Counted from the first letter of the stretch, positions 7,394-15,887 are shown. The stretch is DNA of 39,874 nt from Micromonospora sonchi (GCF_014646235.1 NZ_BMNB01000042.1:1-39874); one strand, 5' to 3'. The notes: generated by a model not told the origin, from the letters alone. Program-made: numbers and translations.

Positions 7394-10171
7394 ATGTCGA
7401 GCCCCGCCGAGCGGTATGCCGCGGCGCGCCGCCGGGCCGCCCAGGTCGCACAGTTTCCGGCGCTGGAAGAATTCACCTCCGATGTGGGGTTCGACCTCGA
7501 CGACTTCCAGCGGGAGGCGTGCCAGGCCCTGGAGCGGGGCAGCGGCGTGCTGGTGTGCGCCCCGACCGGTGCCGGCAAGACCGTGGTCGGCGAGTTCGCC
7601 GTACACCTGGCGCTGCGCGGTGCCCCCGGGCGGCCGGCGCCGGCCGACGGCGCCCGCCGCAAGTGCTTCTACACCACCCCGATCAAGGCGTTGTCGAACC
7701 AGAAGTACCACGACCTGGTCGACCGCTACGGCGCCGACCAGGTGGGGCTGCTGACCGGCGACAACGCCATCAACGGCGACGCCCCGGTGGTGGTGATGAC
7801 CACCGAGGTGCTGCGCAACATGCTCTACGCCGGCTCGGCCACCCTCGAGGGCCTGGCGTACGTGGTGATGGACGAGGTGCACTACCTGGCCGACCGGTTC
7901 CGGGGCGGAGTGTGGGAGGAGGTCATCATCCACCTGCCCGCCTCGGTGACGCTGGTGTCGCTGTCGGCGACGGTGTCCAACGCGGAGGAGTTCGCGGACT
8001 GGCTGATCACGGTGCGCGGCGAGACCACGGTGGTGGTCAGCGAGCACCGGCCGGTGCCGCTGTGGCAGCACATGCTGGTCGGCAAGCGGATGTTCGACCT
8101 GTTCCACGACGCCGACGCCGCCCGCAAGCACGACGTGCACCCGGAGTTGCTGCGCTACACCCGGGAGACGATGCGCCGCCTCGATCTGGGGGAGGGGCGC
8201 GCCGCCGGCTGGGGCGGGCGCCGGGGGCCACGCTGGCGCGGGCCGTCGCGGCCGGACATCGTCGCCCGGCTGGACCGCGAGGGGCTGCTGCCGGCGATCC
8301 TGTTCATCTTCAGTCGGGCCGGCTGCGACGCGGCGGTGCAGCAGTGCCTGGCGGCCGGGCTGCGGCTGACCTCGCCCGAGGAACGTACGGAGATCCGTCG
8401 GGTGGTGGAGTCCCGGGTGACGGCCATCCCGGGTGAGGACCTGTCGGTGCTGGGCTACTGGGAGTGGCTCGACGGGCTGGAGCGCGGGCTGGCCGCGCAC
8501 CACGCCGGGATGCTGCCGGCCTTCAAGGAGGTCGTCGAGGAGCTGTTCGTCCGCGGGCTGGTCAAGGCGGTCTTCGCCACCGAGACCCTCGCCCTGGGCA
8601 TCAACATGCCGGCCCGCTGCGTGGTGCTGGAACGCCTGGTCAAGTACAACGGCGAGGCGCACGTCGACCTGACGCCGGGGGAGTACACCCAACTCACCGG
8701 GCGGGCCGGGCGCCGGGGCATCGACGTCGAGGGGCACGCCGTGGTGGTGTGGTCCCCGGAGACCGATCCGCGGCACGTGGCCGGTCTCGCCTCCACCCGC
8801 ACGTACCCGCTGCGGTCCAGCTTCCGGCCCTCGTACAACATGGCGGTGAACCTGGTCGGCAGCGTGGGCGCGGAGCCGGCCCGGGCGTTGCTGGAGTCGT
8901 CGTTCGCGCAGTTCCAGGCGGACCGGTCGGTGGTCGGCCTGGCCCGGCAGGTGCAGCGCAACACCGAGACCCTCGAGGCGTACGGGGTGGAGGCGGCCTG
9001 CCACCACGGTGACTTCGACGAGTACTTCGCGCTGCGGGTGGCCATCGCCGACCGGGAGCGGGCGCTGGCCCGGCAGGGGCAGAGCCAGCGCCGGGCCGCG
9101 GCGGTGGCGTCGCTGGAGCGGCTGCGCGTGGGTGACGTCATCCGGGTTCCGTCCGGGCGGCGGGCCGGCTTGGCCGTGGTGCTCGACCCGGCGGCCGGTG
9201 GCTTCAGCGAGCCCCGTCCGTTGGTGTTGACCCAGGACCGGTGGGCCGGGCGGGTCAGTCCCGCCGACTTCACCGCCCCGGCGGAGGTGCTGGCCCGCAT
9301 CCGGGTGCCGAAGCACTTCAACCCCCGTAACCCGGCGGCCCGACGAGACCTGGCGGCGCAGGTCAGCGGCACCGGCCTGGACCGGCACAGCCGCCGGGGC
9401 TCCCGGGGCCGGCGGTCGGGGGAGGACGACCAGATCACCCAGCTCCGGGCCGAGCTGCGGCGGCACCCGTGCCATGCCTGCCCGGAGCGGGAGGAGCACG
9501 CCCGGTGGGCGGAGCGGCGCCGCCGGCTGGAGCGGGACACCGAGGAACTGCGCGAGCGGGTGGCGGGCCGGACGGGGTCGCTGGCGCGTACCTTCGACCG
9601 GATCGTCGCGCTGCTGACCGCCCGCGGCTATCTCACCACCGAGGGCGCGGTGACCGACGCCGGCCGGATGCTCGGGCGGATCTGGACCGAGGCCGACCTG
9701 CTCGTGGCGGAGTGCCTGCGCCGGGGCGTCTGGGACGGCCTGTCCCCGGCCGAGTTGGCCTCCGCCGTCTCCGTGGTGGTCTTCGAGGCCCGCCGCGACG
9801 TCGACGAGCGGGCGTCGCTGCCGCGCGGCGCGGTCGCCGAGGCGGTCGACGCGACGCTGAAGCTGTGGAGTGAGATCGAGGCCGACGAGGCGTCCCGGGG
9901 TTTGGCCGTCACCCGCGAGCCGGACCTGGGCTTCGCCTGGCCGGTCTACCGCTGGGCCCGGGGCGAGGCGTTGGCGAAGGTGCTGGCCAGCGGGCACGAG
10001 TTCGACGGCGAGATGCCGGCCGGCGACTTCGTCCGGTGGGCCCGGCAGGTGGTGGACCTGCTCGGCCAGGTGGCCGACTCGGGCGGCGCCTCGACCGAGT
10101 TGCGGGCCACCGCCCGGCAGGCGATCGGCGCGGTGAACCGGGGCGTGCTGGCCTACCACTCGCCGGCCTGA
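7394..10171 (+). CDS. helY: HelY, SKI2/Mtr4-like DEAD/DEVH-box RNA helicase
   Basis: This 925-residue superfamily 2 helicase has Walker A APTGAGKT at residues 56-63, the DEVH box in VVMDEVHYLADR, motif III LSATVSN and motif VI YTQLTGRAGRRGID, followed by the long C-terminal region of Ski2/Mtr4-like helicases. The family unwinds RNA for processing or decay. In Mycobacterium helY lies just downstream of pafBC-tatAC, the same order as here. The ATG at 7394 lies 7 nt after TAATCT (7381-7386), suggesting a leaderless mRNA; a frame opening at 7340 would overlap the promoter. A hairpin follows the stop. Confidence 0.93.
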   Translation: MSSPAERYAAARRRAAQVAQFPALEEFTSDVGFDLDDFQREACQALERGSGVLVCAPTGAGKTVVGEFAVHLALRGAPGRPAPADGARRKCFYTTPIKALSNQKYHDLVDRYGADQVGLLTGDNAINGDAPVVVMTTEVLRNMLYAGSATLEGLAYVVMDEVHYLADRFRGGVWEEVIIHLPASVTLVSLSATVSNAEEFADWLITVRGETTVVVSEHRPVPLWQHMLVGKRMFDLFHDADAARKHDVHPELLRYTRETMRRLDLGEGRAAGWGGRRGPRWRGPSRPDIVARLDREGLLPAILFIFSRAGCDAAVQQCLAAGLRLTSPEERTEIRRVVESRVTAIPGEDLSVLGYWEWLDGLERGLAAHHAGMLPAFKEVVEELFVRGLVKAVFATETLALGINMPARCVVLERLVKYNGEAHVDLTPGEYTQLTGRAGRRGIDVEGHAVVVWSPETDPRHVAGLASTRTYPLRSSFRPSYNMAVNLVGSVGAEPARALLESSFAQFQADRSVVGLARQVQRNTETLEAYGVEAACHHGDFDEYFALRVAIADRERALARQGQSQRRAAAVASLERLRVGDVIRVPSGRRAGLAVVLDPAAGGFSEPRPLVLTQDRWAGRVSPADFTAPAEVLARIRVPKHFNPRNPAARRDLAAQVSGTGLDRHSRRGSRGRRSGEDDQITQLRAELRRHPCHACPEREEHARWAERRRRLERDTEELRERVAGRTGSLARTFDRIVALLTARGYLTTEGAVTDAGRMLGRIWTEADLLVAECLRRGVWDGLSPAELASAVSVVVFEARRDVDERASLPRGAVAEAVDATLKLWSEIEADEASRGLAVTREPDLGFAWPVYRWARGEALAKVLASGHEFDGEMPAGDFVRWARQVVDLLGQVADSGGASTELRATARQAIGAVNRGVLAYHSPA

Positions 10172-10183
10172 CCGGCAGCCACG

Positions 10184-10211
10184 GTGGCCCGAGCGGCACT
10201 GCTCGGGCCAC
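10184..10211 (+). terminator. Hairpin terminator of helY
   Basis: A perfect 11-bp stem (GTGGCCCGAGC 10184-10194, complement 10201-10211) with a 6-nt loop, 12 bases after the helY stop. Confidence 0.65.
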
Positions 10212-10231
10212 GACCGGTTGCGGAAAGTGTC

Positions 10232-10242
10232 GTACCCGGTAC
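10232..10242. promoter_or_regulatory. Short palindrome upstream of the Phd-like gene
   Basis: GTACC-C-GGTAC is a perfect 5+1+5 palindrome lying just upstream of a possible -10 (CAGGAT 10244-10249), 6 nt before the ATG at 10256. Antitoxins of this class usually bind palindromes in their own promoter, so this could be an autoregulatory operator. Confidence 0.3.
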
Positions 10243-10255
10243 TCAGGATGTATTC

Positions 10256-10669
10256 ATGGCCGTCCCCGCCCTCACCCCGCGAAACGTCCCGCCGCGCTCG
10301 CTGCCCCTGCGCGAGGCGCGCACCCGACTGAGTCAGCTCGTCGCGATGGCGGAGCTGACCGACACCGTCACCGTGGTCACCCGCGACGGTGATCCGCGGC
10401 CGGTCGCCGCGATCGTGCCGGCCGGTGTGGTCCGCACCGCCGCCCAGGCCCGCGCCGACGCCGACCGTCTCACCGAGGTCACCGCCGGCTGGTCCCGGCG
10501 CCTGGAGGCCCAGCGTGAGCAGAGCGCCCGCCGTCACGCCGCCGAGCTGCGCGCGGTGACCGCGGCGCTCGCCGAGCTGTGGGCCGAGCTGGATCGGCGC
10601 TTTGCCCCGGGCAGCGATCCGGCGCTGGCCCGGCTACGCGCGGCCCACGCCGACCTGCTCGCCGACTGA
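10256..10669 (+). CDS. Phd/YefM-like antitoxin-domain protein, orphan
   Basis: This 137-residue protein has an N-terminal segment (LPLREARTRLSQLVAMAELT, then DTVTVVTRDGDPRPVAAIVPA) that matches the DNA-binding Phd/YefM fold of type II antitoxins. The C-terminal half is a long Arg/Glu/Ala-rich helical region (about residues 65-137) rather than the short toxin-binding tail of classic antitoxins. The ATG at 10256 removes an upstream extension that overlaps the helY terminator. No toxin gene (Fic/Doc, RelE or PIN) lies on either side: helY is upstream and a convergent glutaredoxin gene downstream. It may be a solitary regulator, or a real antitoxin whose toxin is elsewhere. Confidence 0.65.
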   Translation: MAVPALTPRNVPPRSLPLREARTRLSQLVAMAELTDTVTVVTRDGDPRPVAAIVPAGVVRTAAQARADADRLTEVTAGWSRRLEAQREQSARRHAAELRAVTAALAELWAELDRRFAPGSDPALARLRAAHADLLAD

Positions 10670-10749
10670 CCCTGCCGCCCACGGCACCATCCGACCTGCC
10701 GCCTGGCGCGCCGGGCCGACGGCGGGTCGGGGCCGGAGCGTGCCCGCCC

Positions 10750-11019
10750 TTAGGGATCAGCGGTGCGCCGGGCGAGTTCTGCCACACGTGCGGCGGGCGG
10801 ATTGACCAGCCACTGTCCGGCGACGTGGACGGTGGGTACGGTCTCGTTGCCGTCGGCGACGGCCCGGACGGCTGCCGCTGCGGCCGGGTCCTGCCAGATG
10901 TCCACCTCGGTGAACGTGACCTTGCGCCGCCGCAGCTTCCGGCGCAGGAGGAAGCAGTACGGACAGCCGGGCCGGGTGTAGACGGTGACCGCTGGCTGGT
11001 CGGAAGTGTCGTTGCTCAT
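10750..11019 (-). CDS. Glutaredoxin family protein
   Basis: This 89-residue thioredoxin-fold protein has the dithiol active site CPYC (Cys19, Cys22) in VTVYTRPGCPYCFLLRRKL, and the cis-proline loop NETVPTVHVAGQW. It probably reduces disulfides or mixed disulfides of mycothiol in the cytoplasm, since actinomycetes use mycothiol; that partner is inference. Its start overlaps the end of soxR by 4 bases, so it is translationally coupled to soxR and presumably shares its redox-responsive expression. Confidence 0.88.
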   Translation of the reverse strand: MSNDTSDQPAVTVYTRPGCPYCFLLRRKLRRRKVTFTEVDIWQDPAAAAAVRAVADGNETVPTVHVAGQWLVNPPAARVAELARRTADP

Positions 11020-11537
11020 CGGGTGCTCCGATCGGTGGGGTTGCGGGCGCGATCGTCGACGGCGGTGACCTCCGCCGGGCGCCGGCCGGTCAGCAGGCGG
11101 CGTGGGCCGCTGCCATCGTCCCCGAGCCGGTCATCGGGGTTACGCAGGGCGCAGGTGTTGATGGAGAGACAGCCGCAGCCGATGCAGTCGGAAAGGTCGT
11201 CGCGGAGGCGGGTCAGCTGGTCGATGCGGGTGTCGAGGTCGGCACGCCAACTTGCCGACAGACGGGCCCAGTCGTCTCGGGTCGGGGTGCGACCCTCCGG
11301 GAGCGCTGCCAGGGTCTCGGCGACCAGCCGCAGCGGTATCCCGACCCGTTGCGCGACCCGGATGAGGGCGACCCTGCGCAGGGTGTCGCGCGGGTATCGA
11401 CGCTGGTTCCCGGTGGTCCGGCGGCTGCTGATGAGCCCCTTCGCCTCGTAGAAGTGCAGCGCGGTCACGGCGACGCCGGAGCGTGCCGAGAGTTGCCCGA
11501 CGGTGAGTTCCTTGGCATCGAAGGGTGGCTTGGTCAT
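11016..11537 (-). CDS. soxR: SoxR, redox-sensing MerR-family regulator
   Basis: This 173-residue protein has a MerR-type HTH (LTVGQLSARSGVAVTALHFY) and the [2Fe-2S] ligand set CIGCGCLSINTC (Cys118, 121, 123, 129) that defines SoxR. In actinomycetes SoxR responds to redox-active compounds rather than driving a superoxide regulon. After the cluster there is a polar tail of about 44 residues. The ATG lies 6 nt after a TAGCAT hexamer (minus strand 11549-11544), suggesting a leaderless mRNA. The predicted SoxR box at 11557-11576 lies just upstream and also overlaps the -35 of the divergent efflux gene. The gene is followed by a coupled glutaredoxin gene. Confidence 0.93.
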   Translation of the reverse strand: MTKPPFDAKELTVGQLSARSGVAVTALHFYEAKGLISSRRTTGNQRRYPRDTLRRVALIRVAQRVGIPLRLVAETLAALPEGRTPTRDDWARLSASWRADLDTRIDQLTRLRDDLSDCIGCGCLSINTCALRNPDDRLGDDGSGPRRLLTGRRPAEVTAVDDRARNPTDRSTR

Positions 11538-11556
11538 GTCGAGATGCTATGACTTG

Positions 11557-11576
11557 ACCTCGACCATAGTCGAGGT
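11557..11576. promoter_or_regulatory. SoxR box between soxR and the efflux gene
   Basis: ACCTCGAC-CATA-GTCGAGGT has perfect 8-bp arms and the CCTC...GAGG ends of known SoxR operators. It overlaps a TTGACC -35 (11554-11559) for the plus-strand MFS gene, the usual geometry for MerR-family activation through a long spacer. Confidence 0.75.
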
Positions 11577-11591
11577 TGCACGCTCGGGCCC

Positions 11592-13118
11592 ATGACGAAA
11601 CAACTGGCCGGTGTGCGGCTGGAGCGGGTGGCCGGGCGGCGGGAGTGGATCGGTCTCGCGGTGCTCGCCCTTCCGGCCCTGCTCGCATCCCTCGAACTGA
11701 CCGTGACGCACCTGGCGCTGCCCACGATCGGCACGGATCTGACGGCGAGCAGTACGCAGCTGTTGTGGATCGTCGACGTGTACGCGTTCCTGCTCGCCGG
11801 ATCCCTCATCACCATGGGCGTGTGGGGTGACCGGATCGGTCGCCGGCGCCTGCTGCTGATCGGGGCCGCCGGATACGGTGTCGCCTCGATCGGCGCGGCC
11901 TACGCCCCGACGGTCGAGCTGCTGATCGGTGCCCGGGCGGTGATGGGAGTCGCCGGCTCGACCCTGATGCCGGCCACGCTCTCCCTGGTGACGGCCATGT
12001 TCAGGCAGCCGCGCCAGCGTGCGGTGGCGATCGGGATCGTCGTCGCCAGCGTCTCGGGCGGCACCGCGATCGGCCCCCTGATCGGTGGTTGGCTGCTGGA
12101 GCGGTTCTGGTGGGGCTCAGTGTTCCTGCTCGGGGTGCCGATGATGATGCTGCTGTTGGTGGTCGGACCGAGGCTGCTGCCCGAGCGCCGCGACCCGGCC
12201 GCCGGCCGGCTGGACATCGTCAGTGCCCTGCTCTCACTGGCCGCGGTGCTGCCGGTGGTCCACGGGCTCAAGCGGATCGCCGCCGAGGGTGCCCACGTGA
12301 CCTCGCTGGCTGCCGTCGCGGTGGGCCTGGCCTGCGCAGTCGTGTTCGGGTGGCGACAGCGCGGCAAGGCCGATCCGTTCATCGACCTTCGGCTGTTCGT
12401 CAACCGGGAGTTCAGTGTCGCCGCGGCGACACTGGCGGTCGGCATCTTCGTCCTGTGGGGATCCAACTACGCCGTCGCGCAGTACCTGCAACTGGTGCAC
12501 GGTTTGTCGCCGCTCGCGGCGGGCATGTGGACCGCGCCGTCCGCTGCCGGGGTGATCGTCGGATCCACGCTGGCCCCGCGGATCGCCCGCACGGTCCGTC
12601 CCGCGTTGGTCACCGCGGTGGGGCTGGCCGTCGCCGCCGTCGGATACGGCGTGCTCACCCAGGTGGAAGTCGGTGGGCTGGCCACCCTGGTGGCCGGGAC
12701 CATCGTCGTGTCCGCCGGTCTGGGGCCGATGATGGCCCTCGCCACCGACATGGTCGTCGGGGCCGCCCCTGCGCAGCGGGCCGGCGCGGCGGCGGCGATC
12801 TCCTCGACGGCGCCACAACTCGGCGGGGCGTTCGGCATCGCGATCCTGGGCAGCGTCATCACCGCGGTCTACCGGCAGGACATGGCGGTGGATGTCCCCG
12901 CCGGCGTCCCCGACGTCGCGGCGGCCGCCGCGCGGGACAACCTCAACGCCGCGATGGTGGCCAGCGGTCGCCTTTCCGAAGGGCTCGGCGACCAACTGCT
13001 CGGCACCGCCCGGGAGGCGTTCACCCACGGATTCCAGCTCATGGCGGCGGCGAGCGCCGTGCTGATGGTGGTCACGTCGCTGCTCGTGATGAGCGTCCTC
13101 GGCCGTGCCCGCCGGTAG
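11592..13118 (+). CDS. MFS efflux transporter, DHA2 family (SmvA/QacA-like)
   Basis: This 508-residue protein has about 14 hydrophobic segments, as in the DHA2 drug:H+ antiporter family. Recognisable motifs include LELTVTHLALPTIGTDL, the motif A variant GVWGDRIGRRRLLLIG, SVSGGTAIGPLIGGWLLE (motif C) and WGSVFLLGVPMM. Together with QLVHGLSPLAAGMW these are what I recall from SmvA-type methyl viologen/quaternary-ammonium exporters. It is divergent from soxR across a SoxR box, so it is likely induced by redox-cycling compounds and exports them. The ATG lies 15 bases after the box. Confidence 0.88.
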   Translation: MTKQLAGVRLERVAGRREWIGLAVLALPALLASLELTVTHLALPTIGTDLTASSTQLLWIVDVYAFLLAGSLITMGVWGDRIGRRRLLLIGAAGYGVASIGAAYAPTVELLIGARAVMGVAGSTLMPATLSLVTAMFRQPRQRAVAIGIVVASVSGGTAIGPLIGGWLLERFWWGSVFLLGVPMMMLLLVVGPRLLPERRDPAAGRLDIVSALLSLAAVLPVVHGLKRIAAEGAHVTSLAAVAVGLACAVVFGWRQRGKADPFIDLRLFVNREFSVAAATLAVGIFVLWGSNYAVAQYLQLVHGLSPLAAGMWTAPSAAGVIVGSTLAPRIARTVRPALVTAVGLAVAAVGYGVLTQVEVGGLATLVAGTIVVSAGLGPMMALATDMVVGAAPAQRAGAAAAISSTAPQLGGAFGIAILGSVITAVYRQDMAVDVPAGVPDVAAAAARDNLNAAMVASGRLSEGLGDQLLGTAREAFTHGFQLMAAASAVLMVVTSLLVMSVLGRARR

Positions 13119-13225
13119 CGGCCTGGCCCCGCCGGGCCGGTCACGCTTGCGTCACAGAGTGTCAGCTACGGGTCGCGCTCAGCCACAATGGAGGCTCTCG
13201 CGGTGGGCGGCAGACGGGGGTGGCG

Positions 13226-14341
13226 ATGAGCGAGTACGGCGAACCGGCCGCTGGTCCGCCCCCGGGGCGGGCCGGCACCTCCCGGGCCCGGCGGCTGCGC
13301 CTCGCCGCCCTGCTCGTGCTGCTCGTGGTGGTGGTCGTCGTGGTGATCCGGGTGGTCGCCGCGGCCGGCCCGCCGAGCCGCGAGCAGTTGCGGGAGCGGG
13401 CCGGGCTGACCGGCAAGCAGACCCTGCTCATCGGGGTCAAGGACGACCAGCCAGGGGTGTCGCAGCAACTGGAGAACGGCGCGTTCGAGGGCTTCGACAT
13501 CGAGATCGCCTACATGATCGCCGACGACCTGGGCTTCGACGCGCCGCGGGTGGAGTTCCTGCCCATCGAGAGCGAGGATCGCGCCCGCCGGCAGGCCCGC
13601 GCCCCCGACGGTCGCTTCGTCACCGTCGACCTGGTCGTCGCCTCGTACAGCATCACTGAGCTGCGTCGGCAGCAGGGCGTGAACTTCTCCGCGCCGTACC
13701 TGGAGACCGAGCAGTCGGTGATCACGCGGGCGTCGGACGACCGTCCGGTGACCGGCCTGCGTGACCTCGCCGGGCGGAAGGTCTGCACCATCGCCACGTC
13801 GACCTCGGAGCGGAATCTGACCGAGCTGGGGGCGCAGGCGCGCGGCCGCAACCGGATCAGCGAGTGCGTCCAGGAACTGTACGACGGCACGGTCGACGCG
13901 GTCACCACCGACGCGGCGATCCTGGCCGGCTTCGTGGGCCCGCGCCCGCCCGGCGAACTGCCGCCGATGACCAAGCTGAAACGCGTGCAGGAGCTGCGGC
14001 ACTGGGACATCGGCGACGACAACTCGGAGCTGTGGGGTGTCAACACCAGCCCGAACCCCGCGATGCGTGACCTGGTCAACCTCTCCCTGCAGGAGTCGGC
14101 GACCGGTCCCGACGGGGAACGGTGGCGGGCGGCCTTCGACCGGTACCTCAGGTCCGAGCAGCCTGCCAACAACCCGCAGCAGGTCGCGGTGGACCGGCAG
14201 CCGGAGCCCGGGCCGGAGGACAGGGTGGAGGTGCGGCAGTGGCCGTGGGAGAGGTTCGCGCTGCCGTACCCGCACCGACCGCGGCCGGCCTCGCCAACCG
14301 GCGTCGCTCGGGTGCGCGGCAGGCGCAGCAGTGGCTGTTGA
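13226..14341 (+). CDS. Membrane-anchored solute-binding domain protein (SBP family 3)
   Basis: This 371-residue protein has a cytoplasmic N-terminus of about 25 residues, one transmembrane helix (about 26-47), then a bacterial extracellular solute-binding family 3 domain: LLIGVKDDQPGVSQ, FEGFDIEIAYMIADDLGF, VDLVVASYSITELRRQQGVNF, a Cys pair (KVCTIA and SECVQEL) and DAVTTDAAILAGF. Glutamate-type binding proteins have this layout, but here there is a helix anchor and no lipobox. No permease or ATPase gene is adjacent. The last 103 bases overlap the next gene in another frame, so the Pro/Arg-rich C-terminal tail is coded twice. A role as a ligand sensor or accessory is inference. The ATG follows a G-rich Shine-Dalgarno. 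Confidence 0.75.
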   Translation: MSEYGEPAAGPPPGRAGTSRARRLRLAALLVLLVVVVVVVIRVVAAAGPPSREQLRERAGLTGKQTLLIGVKDDQPGVSQQLENGAFEGFDIEIAYMIADDLGFDAPRVEFLPIESEDRARRQARAPDGRFVTVDLVVASYSITELRRQQGVNFSAPYLETEQSVITRASDDRPVTGLRDLAGRKVCTIATSTSERNLTELGAQARGRNRISECVQELYDGTVDAVTTDAAILAGFVGPRPPGELPPMTKLKRVQELRHWDIGDDNSELWGVNTSPNPAMRDLVNLSLQESATGPDGERWRAAFDRYLRSEQPANNPQQVAVDRQPEPGPEDRVEVRQWPWERFALPYPHRPRPASPTGVARVRGRRSSGC

Positions 14342-15294
14342 CCCTGCTGCCCGCCTTCCCGGTGCTGCTGCTGGTGCTGCGGCTGTGGCGGCTCAGCCGG
14401 CAGGACATGTCGACGATGCTGCTGCTCGTGCAGTACGTCAGCCCGCTGGGGCTGCTCAGCGCCCTGCTCATCGCCCTGGTCTGGGCGGTGCCGCTGGTGC
14501 TGCTGGTGCTCGCGGTGCTCGGCGAGCTGTTGCAGGTCAGCGCGCCTGACCGGTTCGATCCGGACCGGTCGTTGGTGGCGTACGCCAGCTCGCGTACGCC
14601 GAGCTGGGTGCTGGTGGTGACGGCCACGCTGGCCGCCCTCACCTGGCAGCTGCGGTTCCTGCCGGCCCTGGTGATGCTGCTGGTGTGGCTGGTCGCCCTG
14701 CGCATCCGCAACCGGTTTCCGGACCGGCCGCGGGTGCTGGTCACCACCGGTCTGATCCTGCCGGTGCTGGTGGCCGCGGCCTGCTACGCCTGGTTGGGCC
14801 CGGCCATCTGGGCGGCCCTGCGGCACGACGAACTGGCCACCGCCGCGCTGCTGGCGCTTCCGCCGGCCGGCGCGCTGGTGCTGACCGGGCCGGTGCCGGC
14901 GCGGGCCGCGCCGGCGTTGACCCGCACGCTCGTCTACGTGGTCGGCGCGCTGGTGCCGGTGCTCGCCGGAGCGGTCTTCCTGCGGGTGCCGCTGCTGCCC
15001 GCGGTGGCCGTCGAGGTCGGCGCACCGGTCACCCGGGAGGTGGTCCTGGGCGAGGCGGTGACGGTGACGGACCGGATGACCATCGTGCTGGAGCACTCCG
15101 GGGAGGTCCGTTTCCTGCTCAATGACGAGGTTCGGGCTCAGGTGCTGTGCCCGAACGCGAGCCGGATGCCGGCCAGCCGGGTGACGGTGGCGGGCTGGCC
15201 GGTGGAGGACACCGCCCTGGACTGGATGATGCCGCGCCGGCCGGTCGGCGTGCCGGATCCGCGCTGCGCCGGCCTGGTGCCGGTCGCCCCTTGA
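14239..15294 (+). CDS. Polytopic membrane protein of unknown function
   Basis: This 351-residue protein has about seven to eight hydrophobic segments from residue 33 onward (WLLTLLPAFPVLLLVLRLW, LLSALLIALVWAVPLVLLVL and others), ending in a soluble domain of about 95 residues (EVVLGEAVTVTDRMTIVLEH, then CPNASRMPASRVTV) that is probably outside the membrane. The GTG at 14239 was chosen because GGAGG (14227-14231) precedes it at 7 bases. This start makes it overlap the preceding binding-protein gene by 103 bases; a TTG at 14338 would remove the overlap but has no ribosome site. I do not recognise a family. The pair probably works together. Confidence 0.65.
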   Translation: MAVGEVRAAVPAPTAAGLANRRRSGARQAQQWLLTLLPAFPVLLLVLRLWRLSRQDMSTMLLLVQYVSPLGLLSALLIALVWAVPLVLLVLAVLGELLQVSAPDRFDPDRSLVAYASSRTPSWVLVVTATLAALTWQLRFLPALVMLLVWLVALRIRNRFPDRPRVLVTTGLILPVLVAAACYAWLGPAIWAALRHDELATAALLALPPAGALVLTGPVPARAAPALTRTLVYVVGALVPVLAGAVFLRVPLLPAVAVEVGAPVTREVVLGEAVTVTDRMTIVLEHSGEVRFLLNDEVRAQVLCPNASRMPASRVTVAGWPVEDTALDWMMPRRPVGVPDPRCAGLVPVAP

Positions 15295-15299
15295 TCCGG

Positions 15300-15812
15300 T
15301 CAGCTCGTCCGGCGGGCGAAGAAGTCGGCCAGCACCTGGGTGTGGGTGGTGAAGGCCAGCTCGGTGGGCTCGGTCAGCACCAGCCACTCGGTGGCCTCCG
15401 CCGTGGGCGCCGACGGCGGTAGCTCCTCGATCGGGCGTACCGGCAGCTCCCCGAAGATCATCATGGTGCCGCCGGCCGGTGCGCTGTGCACCGCGACCAG
15501 TTCCGCGCCGGCCGGATCGGCCAGCAGCCCCGTCTCCTCCTGCAGTTCGCGGACCAGCGCGTCCCGCCACTGCTCGCCGTACTCGATGAAGCCGCCGGGA
15601 AGCGCGAGCAGCCCGCGGGCGGGTTCGATGTCGCGGCGGACCACGACCACGCCGAGCCCGGAGGGGGTGAGCACCGGCAGCAGCGCCACCGCGACGGGCA
15701 GCGGATTGCGCCAGACCGTCTCGCCGCAGGCCACGCAGAGCCGGGGCCAGCCCGCCTCCGCCGGATAAACCGTGCCACAGTACGAGCAGTGCGAGTACGC
15801 CACCGGGGTCAT
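15300..15812 (-). CDS. NUDIX hydrolase with N-terminal zinc ribbon
   Basis: This 170-residue protein has a four-Cys zinc ribbon (C9xxC12 and C26xxC29), then a NUDIX domain with the full box GFIEYGEQWRDALVRELQEE followed by TGLL. The zinc ribbon is reminiscent of NADH pyrophosphatase-like NUDIX proteins, but the protein is much shorter than NudC. It cleaves a nucleoside diphosphate linked to another group; the substrate is not evident. The ATG lies 8 nt after TAGCGT (minus strand 15826-15821), so it is probably leaderless. It is convergent with the membrane-protein gene, ending 6 bases from it. Confidence 0.88.
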   Translation of the reverse strand: MTPVAYSHCSYCGTVYPAEAGWPRLCVACGETVWRNPLPVAVALLPVLTPSGLGVVVVRRDIEPARGLLALPGGFIEYGEQWRDALVRELQEETGLLADPAGAELVAVHSAPAGGTMMIFGELPVRPIEELPPSAPTAEATEWLVLTEPTELAFTTHTQVLADFFARRTS

Positions 15813-15887
15813 GCCGCTGCACGCTACCCGTCGGCGGCCCGGCGCTGGCCGCCCCGGTCGGCGGCCTGTCCGATCGCGGATACTCCA

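Noticed and set aside
6881..10537. Long minus-strand open frame (over 1,200 codons) across helY and the HAD gene
   Set aside because: It is antisense to clear, motif-rich helY and has a His/Arg/Gln/Gly-heavy composition; high GC leaves antisense frames open.
10479..11451. Plus-strand frames opposite the glutaredoxin and soxR genes
   Set aside because: Both minus-strand genes have diagnostic Cys motifs, and the plus frames are Arg/Ser-rich shadows.
12089..13225. Open frame joining the MFS gene region to the solute-binding protein
   Set aside because: The upstream part is an out-of-frame shadow of the efflux gene; the true gene starts at 13226 after a ribosome site.
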